Positions 1 through 10,045 of a DNA stretch of 64,000 nucleotides are shown one piece after another. The notes beneath the pieces were generated by a model. That model had not been told where the DNA came from. It did no database searches and saw only the letters and a list, made by a program, of their open reading frames with translations. The DNA is from Thozetella sp. PMI_491 (taxonomy: Eukaryota > Ascomycota > Sordariomycetes > Chaetosphaeriales > Chaetosphaeriaceae). Both the position numbers and the translations under genes were made by a program. The DNA lies in the NCBI GenBank assembly GCA_021432635.1, contig MU270059.1, positions 84,003-148,002 on the forward strand, read 5' to 3'. Position 1 is the stretch's first letter, and every line of letters starts with the position of its first letter.

Positions 1-806
1 AAAGCCACGTGGATCTGATCTTTATTCTTTTCAACAAAGAGATTTAGCTACTATATTTAGAAACTGGAAAACGAAGCTCGCGAGCGCTGGCTGCGAAAGA
101 AAAGAAGAGCCAGTGTTGGAATAGCTGTTCGCAGCGCTGGCGAGCTGTGGAGGATCTGTAGTATTAGGATCCCATTGATCACGTGGATTCTTCTTACGTG
201 ATCAATGGGAGCATATAAAAGTCGTTCCTGAGCTTATTGGCTCTTAGGAATGATATACAGAAGATAGATATTAATACACGATACGGATTTACACAGTTTG
301 TTTGCTTTATTGCTTTACGAGATCTCGTACGCTTACCAAACACTTTCGAAGGATGCTTTGGGGACTGGAATTCCGGCCACGGCCGCATAAACACTCTGTC
401 TGTTTCTTACGGCAGTTTGCATCTTCGGAACGATTTCATCCGCCAAAAATATGCGGGGGGGTGTTTGAGGTCGACTTAGACTCATGGTCGCACACCGTCG
501 CGGTATTTCATTCAAGTTGAGGTGACACACTCAGCGAGGCGTATAGGTGACAACATAAGAGTGGTAGGGAAGTGCGAGCGTGTTGTATAGAGGAACAGCG
601 AGGCTTGCTTACAAGTATGCATTTGAGGTTGACAGCCGGATAAAATAGCCAGGTGATATATATTAGGCACGCGTTCTTCCAAATGAGCATTTTCACGGTA
701 CTATTGTATTCCTTCTCTTTGTTATATATCTTGATAATTTAAAGGAATAGCTAGGCTGTGCGTGAAATAAATTTAGTCCCTATTTGCATAGACCCACTAC
801 GACGTC
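1..806. other. Intergenic stretch with LTR-like remnant at its left end
   Basis: No gene is supported here. Bases 1 to about 340 look like the 3' part of a retrotransposon LTR: a TATA-like ATATAAAAG lies near 213-221, followed by AT-rich sequence typical of fungal Copia LTR tails, and a perfect inverted repeat sits just before it (170-184/196-210). No second LTR, primer-binding site or target duplication can be seen because the window starts inside it. The LTR reading is by resemblance only. Bases 340-806 hold nothing I recognise and would include the 3' UTR of the leftward gene that ends at 807. Confidence 0.3.
170..210. repeat. Perfect 15-bp inverted repeat, 11-nt loop
   Basis: The arms 170-184 and 196-210 are exact reverse complements and contain CACGT/ACGTG cores. 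The hairpin lies directly upstream of a TATA-like box inside the LTR-like remnant. It could be a promoter element of the old LTR or an unrelated palindrome; no function is shown. Confidence 0.7.
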
Positions 807-3689
807 TTACTGCGCCTTTGAAGCGCCGGTGAATACCGCGACTCCATATGCCCTTGACCACGCACTTCCTTCGGCATCTACAAAATCGACCGTCAGGTGA
901 TCAATACCCGCAAGCCCCGCGGTGTACGTGGCCTTCGAACCATTCACCGTTGCCGTTCCCTTGCTGGCGCCACTAACGCTAAACACAATTGGGGCAACAA
1001 AGCCAGTCGTAAGCGAGGCTAGATCAATTGTCGCTACCGCCCCAGGCTCAACGAAGGAGTGAGGATCGGCCATAAAGTTAAGATAACCCTCCAAAGACGT
1101 GTATCCCTCGCCTCCAGTCGAGCCATCCCACCAATCTGCAATCCCGTCACCGTCGGCGTCCCAGGATGAGTCACGTGTCACCGTTGGAAAGTGTTCGAGT
1201 CCACCGACGTCGGCGGGGTCGTCGATAATGCCGAGCTCGCCGCTTACCGACCCTACGTATGTGTAAGTTCCTGTGAGAGTTTCATTGACTATGCGCGTGT
1301 CATGGTCGTCAAAAATGGGCTGTTGTGCGCCGCAGTCCGATAGTACACGTTTATAGGCCTCATTGGAGGGCTGGGTCTCTACATAGGACTCAAACCAGCT
1401 GCGAGGAAACTGTTAGACAAGGGACGATTGGTGATAGAATGAGAGATTCACGTACGGCGTGTCAAAGAACTTCTGGTAGGCCGGAGGAGGGTCAATGGTG
1501 ACGGCTGCCCAGCAGGCTACGGGATAGCTCAGCTTAGTGGGATCGTCAGTCGGATACTGGGCTGAGTCTTGAGGGAAGAGCGCAGTGCCGTTCTTCTGGT
1601 ACATTGAATTGCCGCTGCAGTAATACTGTTGCGTCCCTGGGAGCTGGTTCTCGTACTATGAAGCATTCGTAGGTTAGTAAAGTTAGGTTCCAGATAGAGG
1701 TCTTCAGCAAAGCCATTACCTGAGCCTTCATATCATATGTGAGGTAGCTAGCAGGGCCCTGCTTGTAGTAGTTCCCCACGAAGTTAACCTCATGGCATCC
1801 ACCATCTGTGACGCGGTCGCCTAGCAATGATTGTCAGCAGCGAGCATTAGCAATTAGACTAAGTGCTCACCAAAATTATACACAACGTTATTTCTAATAT
1901 CCAAACGTCCAGCGAAGAAGCCAGCATTGTCAACATTGCCGGCCATGCTCCACGAGCGACCCTCGGCGTGGGCCAGAAGGTTGTGGTGGAACGAGCCGAT
2001 GTCGCCGCTGATGCTCGCAGAAAAGCCATGCTTTGTACCAGGTGGATAATTCTGGTGGCCAGCAATGTTGAGAGGCTCCGAGATGAAGTTTCGCTGAAAC
2101 GTGATGTTATAGGCTGACCGAGACGAGAACGACTCGTCAATCGCCCATCCCTGGAAATGGCTCAGCAATGAGTCCTAACATTATCAGGGACCCGCCATCG
2201 TTATGAGTATCTCACCATCGAGCATCGGTCGAAAATACAGTGGTTAGAACCCTGCATCCCCATCCCATCGATTGTCGTGCCGGAGACCTTTCCAGGGCGC
2301 ACGCGCACGTGGCGGAAGATCACATCGCTAGCACCGGTGAGTCCGATGGGCCATCCCTGGACGACGATTCCCTTGCCCGGAGCGGTCTGCCCGGCAAGGG
2401 TTATGTAAGTGTCATTGACCGACATGCGTGCTGTCGTGGTGATGACCCCACCAACGTCGAAGACAACAGTTCTTGGCCCGGTTTCAATAGTAAGGGCGTG
2501 CCGGAGACTACCAGGTTCTGACGTATCCTCCAGAGTGGTAACGTGAACGACCTTGCCACCGCGCCCGCCTCGTGCAAATCGTCTGTAGGGCGTTCATGAT
2601 TAGTATTACAGGACAAAAACTCGGGACTATCCACACTTACCCATAACCCTCCGCACCGGGGAATGCTAGCTGGGCAACTCTAAACTTGAACACATTGCCA
2701 ATGTTAAGATGGCAACCATCTACTACATCCACTCTCCAGTAATAGGTATCGAATGCATTCAGCCCTAAGGGAGGTCAAATTACTTTATCCCCGCGGGCTC
2801 AGCATCATCACACATACCTGTGAAAACAGCTTCCGTATCAACTTGCGCATAAGCAACCGTCTTGAGTTCTGTCGGGGAAGTGCCAAGATAGACGTTGTAT
2901 TTGGGCGCAGCAGGAAGTTTAGGGGCAGTCCAGGAAGCAGTTAAGCTATTGCCTCCTCCCAAATCGACATGCTCGTCGTTGTGCAGCGGGCTAGGGAATG
3001 ATACCAGATTACCAGTCGCCGGACCGTCGATCACAAACCCGTTCAGATACACTCTGGTGGTATTTCCAGTGGTGGGTGTGTAGACAATGTTCAGCACCTG
3101 GTCGGCAGAGTCGACACTGAGCCGAATGTAGGATGTTGCGGCCTGCCAGACGTTGTCGGAACGAACGGATTGGGCCACATTCTTACAGGATATCAGCATG
3201 AAATACAAACAATAAGGGGCGATCACATACTTCGGCAACAATCTGGCCATCGACCGTGATATTGAGTGGCGAGACAGATGTAAGGGCGTCCCAGCAATTG
3301 TGCCATGCCAGGAGTGTATGGTTGCCGACGCTTAACCCGGTGAGAGTGAGGGTGATGGGCAGCGCCGCTGTGTCTTGGGTGGTGATACCCTCATCGACCA
3401 CTCTTTCGCCCAGACTGGATAAGAACCTGGTGTACGCAAACTTGTAGTAGTTTCCATACAAGGTTGAACCCCCACCAGCAGTGAGCGTAAAGTCGACATT
3501 GTTGAAGCTGCTCGAAGCCGACTTGGCAGCCGGAATTGTCCACACCTGATAGTCCGTATCCACGAGGTATCTGATATTAACCGGGTTCAGGTTGATCTTG
3601 GTCAGGGAGCTACGAGGGCTCGGCGCCGTCTGACCGAGAACTGCAGCCAAGAGGGTGGCGACCACCACGGCGGCACGAACGGCTGGCAT
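807..3689 (-). CDS. Secreted pectate lyase-fold protein, modular (8 exons)
   Basis: Eight exons join in phase to 836 aa: 3689-3231, 3181-2818, 2764-2641, 2582-2216, 2174-1871, 1820-1720, 1655-1456 and 1398-807. The N-terminus is a signal peptide (hydrophobic run ending near AVLGQ). Residues about 20-270 are beta-sandwich-like, with a fibronectin-III-like part ending in TYYWRV. The lyase domain opens with AFPGAEGYGRFARGGRGG and runs through RHVRVRPG, GSNHCIFDRC and HHNLLAHAEGRS, the right-handed beta-helix pattern of PL1-type pectate lyases. Near the C-terminus, DADGDGIADWW is a calcium-loop-like D-x-D-x-D-G motif common in bacterial secreted lyases, followed by a beta-rich tail. The likely role is extracellular cleavage of pectate-like polysaccharide; the exact substrate is inferred. 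It is divergent from the secreted sialidase-fold gene at 4417. The architecture recalls bacterial enzymes, so old transfer is possible. Confidence 0.82.
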
Positions 3690-4416
3690 GGCGTCGTGTG
3701 AGCAAGGACCTCACCCAATTAAAAGATAGGTTGATTAGTGCGACCAACTTTGTTGCTGCACCGACGAGCCTCACCGCAACTCTATTTAACAGCAGTCATG
3801 GCTATGCTTGGGAGGGTCCGGATCTGGGGGCTCGGCACAGCATTGCGGAACCCCCGACGAGGATCTCACTGTATTTTCCCGCGAGTCGAGAAGCAGAGCG
3901 CAATGGCAGGTATCTAAAAGCGTATCTATCTGGGAACTATTGAGACATCAATGTTGCATCCCGAAGCCAGGGGTTCCTTAAAGGGAAACTCATAGGGGAA
4001 GACTCCTGGGGAAATGCGGGGGAGCTCCATGATATCTAGGCCTCTCTGGGTAGGGGCTAAGAGACACTTAAGCTTGTAATTGTTTCCTACTACTAGACAG
4101 TGTGTGCGTCGGAGTGTATTCAGGTGACGTAGCAGTATACGACTGGGGTTAGAGATACCCCAAGAGCTATCTAACTGTAAAGGCGATAGGGTGGTTCTAA
4201 GCTGTGGTGGTTTTGGAGATTCGCAGCCGGCGAAATTTCTCCATCAATCATGGGCGCCGATGATGCCTCCTCTTTTCGTTTCCATGGTTCGCCTCAGCGC
4301 TGCCCCGCAAAATGTCGGTGCAGCTCCCAGCGGATACAAACATGGGGAATAAGATTCCGGTTGTTCGCCCTGCTGCCGTTGTGGCCATCCATCGGCTCTC
4401 AAGTTAAGTGGTCCAG
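3690..4416. promoter_or_regulatory. Shared divergent promoter region (727 bp)
   Basis: This lies between the divergent pectate-lyase-like gene (start 3689, leftward) and the sialidase-fold gene (start 4417, rightward). Both encode secreted enzymes, so shared control is plausible. I see no gene and no unambiguous regulator site. Confidence 0.4.
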
Positions 4417-5733
4417 ATGAAGCACCGCCAACTCCTCCTCTATTCGTCTGTCTGGCTGCTGGCATCGGCAGCACAGCCGCCTCCAGGAAACCTGTGGAGA
4501 GTCTGGCCGCCTCTAGACTATGCGGACCCCCTCTACTGTGGTTGGGATCAGATCCCAGTAGTAAAGGAGGTGGAGGTCTACAACGGGATTGCCCACGGCC
4601 GAACCTACGCCCACCATCCGGAACTCTTCGCAGTCGGTAACAATGTGTACCTCATTCACTCCGCTGCAGCGGTTGACGAAGATAGTATGGGGCAGGATGT
4701 ATGGATCTCTACATCCAAGGACGGCGGGTTCACGTGGAGCCCGGGTGTCAGCTTGATGCCGCCTGCACTTCTACCGAACCAGACCGAGGAGGCAAATTAC
4801 ACATACTGGTGCAGCCGAGGCATCGCCCAGAGAGCATGGCAAGGGCTCACCTTTGTCCAGCTTGATGACGGTGAACTGTTTGCGATCGGCCAATCGGGAA
4901 GCCGATGGTGTCCTGGTTCGTATAAGTCAGCCGGTAGGATTGCACGACGGATATCGTTGGACGGAGAGCCAATGGGAGACCCATGCTGGATCGAAAAGAA
5001 TGAGTATACAATTTCGGAACTCTACAATGAAACCGTGTATGGGACCAAGTATGGCATGCACGGGTGCGCGCGCGCCTGCGACATCAACAAAGCTCTCCGC
5101 CAGCCTGACAAGGCGCCAGCGTGGTCCCCGTGGTTGTACAACAATCTCCTATACGCCGCCGACGGAGCGCACAGCATGCAAGAAAACACATTCGCTGTGT
5201 GGATCAATGACAGCAGCTCGCCAACGGGTGGGTACTGGGAACGCCACTGGAGGGACATCTCGTCCGGGGCCACGATCACCCACGCCGTCTGGGTCGAGTA
5301 CAACGAAGACCGGGAGGGAAACGGGTGGTATCCGAAGGTCAAGCAGCCTACGGGGAATAAAATATATCAGACCACAATCCCCGACGCCGGTACGAAGCAG
5401 TTCCTTGGCCAACTCCAGGGAGGCGGCCGTTACCTGGTCTCTAACCCCAAGTTCAATTCGACGAGCGCGCAGAGACAACCCCTAACTCTGGCAACCTCGC
5501 TAGACAACGACCCCAGGTACACCGGGATTGGCGTGTTGCGAACAAATGCGAATCCGAACATCGTCCCAGATACACGGGGTGTCAAGGCCCATGCATTTGG
5601 GTTCAGCTACCCCACGGCCGTTCAGGTGGGGGACAAGCTGATCGTGGCCTACAGTGAGAACAAGGAGAATATATGGGTCAGTGTTATAGATACAAACGCA
5701 CTACCCACCCCAGGAGACGCGTGTAAACTCTGA
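4417..5733 (+). CDS. Secreted sialidase-fold (BNR/Asp-box) protein
   Basis: A single exon encodes 438 aa. The ATG at 4417 is chosen because MKHRQLLLYSSVWLLASAAQ is a clear signal peptide; the open frame extends upstream only through a GTG. STSKDGGFTW (about residue 100) is a sialidase Asp-box (S-x-D-x-G-x-T-W). The rest alternates short beta-strand segments with aromatic and Gly-rich loops, as in a six-bladed propeller. Potential N-glycosylation sites (NQT, NYT, NET, NDS) and many Trp/Tyr suit an extracellular glycosidase. The substrate is unknown: sialidase proper, exo-arabinanase-like or another propeller hydrolase are all possible. Its divergent neighbour is a pectate-lyase-fold protein, which favours a role on plant cell-wall glycans. 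Confidence 0.7.
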   Translation: MKHRQLLLYSSVWLLASAAQPPPGNLWRVWPPLDYADPLYCGWDQIPVVKEVEVYNGIAHGRTYAHHPELFAVGNNVYLIHSAAAVDEDSMGQDVWISTSKDGGFTWSPGVSLMPPALLPNQTEEANYTYWCSRGIAQRAWQGLTFVQLDDGELFAIGQSGSRWCPGSYKSAGRIARRISLDGEPMGDPCWIEKNEYTISELYNETVYGTKYGMHGCARACDINKALRQPDKAPAWSPWLYNNLLYAADGAHSMQENTFAVWINDSSSPTGGYWERHWRDISSGATITHAVWVEYNEDREGNGWYPKVKQPTGNKIYQTTIPDAGTKQFLGQLQGGGRYLVSNPKFNSTSAQRQPLTLATSLDNDPRYTGIGVLRTNANPNIVPDTRGVKAHAFGFSYPTAVQVGDKLIVAYSENKENIWVSVIDTNALPTPGDACKL

Positions 5734-6201
5734 GTTGCTCTAGATTAGCCAAGCCCGTACTAATTAAGATGAGCTATAAAATTTACTTGTCACCCTAGCG
5801 TTGCCATGTATAGGGGCTATATTCAAGTTCAGATATCGTTATGATGGGACACTATCGTTTGATAGCCGTTGGGCGTGGCCCGCTGTCTCGAGGTTAGCGG
5901 CGACGGCTTCTACGCTCATTAATGACAGGCCAGGGTTGAACGCCTCTTTCCTTAGGCCAAAATACCTCGCAGGTCTGGGCATTTCTAACTGATGGAACCA
6001 GCTTACTCCGCAGGATCTGTTTGGACAACTCGGGGGGCCGTAGATATTCCTGTACCGGGTCGTCTCGTGCGAGAGATTCTTGTTATGGAATGATGATATT
6101 TGTTCCGGCTTATTGCTGCCGTGTGGACATTATCTACCTCTCCGCCCCCCCGGCCGTCACTTCATGTACAATCTATCCACAACCGATAGCCTTAACTCCG
6201 A
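5734..6201. other. Convergent intergenic region
   Basis: This separates the 3' ends of the sialidase-fold gene and the 7-TM gene. I see no gene, only probable 3' UTRs. Confidence 0.5.
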
Positions 6202-7413
6202 TTAAACCGCCTCAGCCCGCGTCTCAAACACGGTGAACTCTACCGTCCTGCTGATGCCTCCCTTTTTCCCACCATCTTCGGTCGCCGGATCGTCCGATTC
6301 TAAGGTCGTCCCAGCTCTTGAAGTCCTGCCGTCTATGATGTGCTCTTGCGAACTTGCTCTGTCCCTGTCGTGTCGGGCTCTAGATTCAACCTGCCACTCG
6401 TTCCTCGGCATCGCGTCCATATTGTACTCATCGCCAAAATTTCGCGTGAATTGTCTCTGGCCTCGGTTCGAAGATTGGGCGTGCTGGCTTCGCGATGATG
6501 TACCATGGCCACCGTAGCTACCGTTGGCAGAGAAGACCAGACGGGAGGCGAGGATGTCGATGCTGCAATTTAATTCGTCAGTTGAAAGATCCGAGGGTTA
6601 TTCCAATAAGAGACAACGTACAACATCATGATTGGGAACATGCATTCCAGAGTATATGCAAACCGATCCAGCTGGCTCGCCACAGAAGTAGCGCTCTGTG
6701 CTGTCTCCTGGAACGAGTATGTCACGGCGCGCATCGTCCCAATCACTGCGAGCAGGGCCAGCCTGATCTCGGTGCTTCTCATCAAGTAGCTAAAAAAGTT
6801 GCCTTTGAGCGTCGCATCCGTGGAAAACTTCCGGGCCGCGCTAAAGGTGCGAAGCAAGAAGACGGAGCTGACTATTTCGATGACTGCAATACTTGCGAAG
6901 TAGCCGACGTGGAGGTGGTCAACAAGACGCTGGAGGTCGCTATCCGCCGAATTCCCCAGGATATATCGAACCCGCGTAATAAGGATGGCAAATCGGATAA
7001 TGATGATGACGCTGATAAGGCCCCAGAATATGGATATGAAAATGAGGCGGCTGCGATTCCGCAGGACGCGGGTGAGTATCACATAGCTGTAAAAGGACAA
7101 CCCTGCTTCTTGGATCTATTCCCAGCGTCAGCGCCACGGTTGCATCACATTCGTTTTTTTCGGGAGCGCTTACGAGCCATGCTAGGTCTGCAAAAACAGA
7201 CGCCACAGCCGTGTTGATTGGCGGGTATTCGGCATAAAAGGCGTAATAGCACAGGCCGTTCGCAATGGCCCCGGCGGCAGATACGATCACCGGTACGATG
7301 GAGATCGGGGAGAAGCCGGTGATCCCCAGCACGATGAGCCCAAAGCAGATATTCGTCAGGCCGATCGTACTTAGGATGGCCCAGCTCAACTCGAAATAAG
7401 CAGGGAAAGACAT
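6202..7413 (-). CDS. Seven-transmembrane, receptor-like membrane protein
   Basis: Three exons (7413-7174, 7115-6622, 6562-6202) join in phase to 364 aa. The ATG at 7413 is the first in frame. Seven hydrophobic spans are visible in about the first 255 residues: around FELSWAILSTIGL, ISIVPVIVSAAGA, INTAVASVFADLAWL, SRLIFISIFWGLISV, FASIAVIEIVSSVFLL, RLALLAVIGTMRAV and LECMFPIMML. They are followed by about 110 polar residues rich in Ser, Arg and acidic residues. A short outside N-terminus, 7 TMs and a long cytosolic tail are the layout of fungal GPCR-like proteins. No ligand-class motif or CFEM domain is seen, so it could also be a non-signalling membrane protein. Confidence 0.68.
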
Positions 7414-9637
7414 TGGTGCGATGGAGAAGCAGTAAGTTCGACGGCGCACCGCGAGGTGAGGGACACCGGCACCTCAAAAGGGGGTGTGGCATGCCGAGGA
7501 AGACAGGGGCCGCATTTACTTAAATGCAGCCACTCAGCTGAAAGCCAGGGGCAGAGTCGGGTCATCCTGCCAGTCAGAAGCGCGATGCGGTAGTGAACCA
7601 AGGATTGTTAGCACAAAAAGCCCTGTGCCTTCAAGGCGCTCAGACGTTTCGTACCAGGGGTCGTTCAGCTCCTAAGTACAAACGTGGCAAGACGATCGTG
7701 CCAAGGCCATGATCGTTATTGGAGGCGTCCTCATCGGAGCTGTGTCGCGCCCTCGCAGGCGACTGCCGGAATTCCCCGAGTTCAGAGTTGCAGCATTTTG
7801 GCCACGCAGCCCCTCGTCTCATCTTTGGAAGCCCGCGGACTCTGTGGAAAGCCACGTTCGCGAGACTGGACGGTTCGGGCTAGGTGCTATAATGAGCCAC
7901 GAAGAAGCGGCTAGACTGCTCCGAAGTAATGTAGCAGACGCTTAGCAGTGAGGAGCGAGACTTCAGCTCGAACGATCTTGACGTACCGTTCGTGCATAGT
8001 TCGTCTTGGAGGCCGGGGCCCCCCGGCGTCTACGTGGGCCGCGGTTTCACGATAGGGTGACTAGATGCCGATGTGTGCTGCTAATCTACAATAGTCCGGG
8101 CTCTCGCGCGGTTTGGCGCACTTCTAGCGCCTGCGAGGTAGCTTGTGGCGTTCTGGGGCTGAGGACCCAGACTTCCACGACAGAAGTCTGGAGTGCAACG
8201 CCTCACCTGTCAAACCCCATGGGTTTGGGCCCGGTGCGGGGTACCTAACAGAGATGCGACAGGATCAGAAGGAGCCCCTTTCCCAACGTCGTGCGCATTG
8301 GAGCGCAGAGTCTGAGTTCTTGGCGTCGCGGGTGCGCTGGGCAGACCGCACCCCGAGGCCAAAGAACTGGGTAACCAATACGCGCGAGAACACCAAAAGT
8401 GAAGGTCTCGCCTAGTGGAGAGGGTTATAGCAAGGGAAGACCCTGTTCTGTACGCGAAGGCACCGGTTTGCAAGACTATAAGAGGCTAGATCGGGACAAG
8501 CAGGGCAATAGCAATCGCGGAAGGAATTCCGGGAGGGCCAGGCCTGCGCCGCACCTGGGAGTTGGAAAGGTTGAGACACTCCGCGTACCGCTGCGTCGGG
8601 GAACCACCCCTCAGGGGTCCCAATTTTAAATGCCATGCGGTTGGATTTGGGTGACGTGCGTGGTTGTTCCATGTGCTAATCGAGGCCCATGCAGATTAAA
8701 GTATCCCCCCGTCCCCCGTCTTTCTGGTGCCGAGTGCAAAGAAGTGCCGGGGGGCACCCTGGCTGTTCTAAAATAGCCCGACCATTTGGGAGTGAAGGTT
8801 TGCGTTAGTGATAGCCCCGTCCGCAGTCACCACGACAATCTCCTACGCTCGGGTTCTCCCAAATTCCCCCCGGATTGCTGGCGCGACTAGTACTTCCGGC
8901 CCGCGCTGCTGCTTTGCCTCTTCATTGGGAGTTTCATCCAAATCCTCTAGGAGATCCCGACCTAGCGGCGCACCAAGCCCCGGCGCCGTTGCCGAGCCCG
9001 GACTTCACTGATTCCCGCGCTATGTCAACGGCTACTGGACGTGCTTAAGATTACGGGGCAGCTGGTAATTAGTAGCTTAGAAATCAGTAGAACGTTCGGC
9101 ATCTGTGGTTTTCTGAGTCTAGAAGATTACCTTCTCCGCGTTCTGCTTGGTCTTGGAACCCCTGACATGTGGCACCGGGCTCGTTCTTCGCGTCATATTG
9201 CTAATGCTTCACGGTTCGCGCCATCCTTCAGCATCAATCTTCCGCATGCCGAAGAGATTTGCAGCGCACTGTGCTTGGCGTCCTGCAAACATCAATGACA
9301 AGGACGCTCAGCGCGCCGTCGATCCTAGATTTTAGATAGACGACCTACCTCGCCTTCCATCGAGACAATGGCCTTGTTCTTGACCCTAGCTCCTACATAG
9401 CGTAGGTATGAGAAACCCCTTTCAAAGCAAGACCTGAGAGTACAGTTCACCACTGCAGAGTCATTGGCGTAAAGAAGCCGCCGTAAAGGTCGGGTAATGC
9501 ATAAAATGCGACATTTCGAGAAAAGTGATCCGAGGGTTCAATGAACATAATCCGAATCCGATAACAAAGTAGAATACCTCTGAGGATACCACTAACACTT
9601 AACTCTACTCCCACTTTGTCCTACCTGAAATTACTCT
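7414..9637. other. 2.2-kb gene-free region
   Basis: Only short unrelated open frames occur here on either strand, none with a signal peptide, domain or convincing splice pattern. GC content looks higher from about 7640 to 8650 than in the flanks. It might hold a non-coding transcript or a decayed gene, but nothing identifiable remains. Confidence 0.45.
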
Positions 9638-9642
9638 TCTCC

Positions 9643-9974
9643 CATGAGCTAGTATGGGACCGACGAAGGTATGGTGAAAGCGTAGGCTAGTATTTAGCTA
9701 TATTGGCTAGTAAACGAGTGGTTGAAAGAGAGATGCTTGCTTGATCAGCTGCTCTGGAAGCTGGCTGGCTGGCTATTTATCCTCGTACGGCAGCGGGATC
9801 TCGTCGGCTCTCGGGGAGGTCGTTCGTCATCTTAAATCTAAATACAGGGCCGTATCAAGGCAGTGGCAACTAAAAAGCCTGTAAATATCCATACTAGTAA
9901 ATATCCAGTAAAGGCCGTGTGCTTTGACCTAGGTCAGCCGGTCTTTCCATATTAGGAAGTAGGTCCGTTCAACA
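9643..9974. mobile_element. Solo-LTR-like insertion, copy 1
   Basis: A 332-bp element runs from CATGAGCTAGTATGGGACCG to GTTCAACA and is framed by the perfect 5-bp duplication TCTCC (9638-9642 and 9975-9979). It aligns along its length with 15007-15324 in the same orientation, with many transition differences. Its size, 5-bp target duplication, terminal CA and lack of ORF fit a solo LTR left by recombination of a retrotransposon. The 5' end is CATG rather than the canonical TG. It lies just beyond the 3' end of the Clr5-ankyrin gene. Confidence 0.75.
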
Positions 9975-10045
9975 TCTCCTCTCACGTCGACCGAGATATA
10001 CTCACATGGAATCCCCTCCTCGGTGGCCACTGGCACAGGAGCGTC

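Noticed and set aside
6495-7217. 240-codon plus-strand open frame
   Set aside because: It lies antisense to the 7-TM gene, whose spliced frame gives clear membrane spans; the plus frame has no domain.
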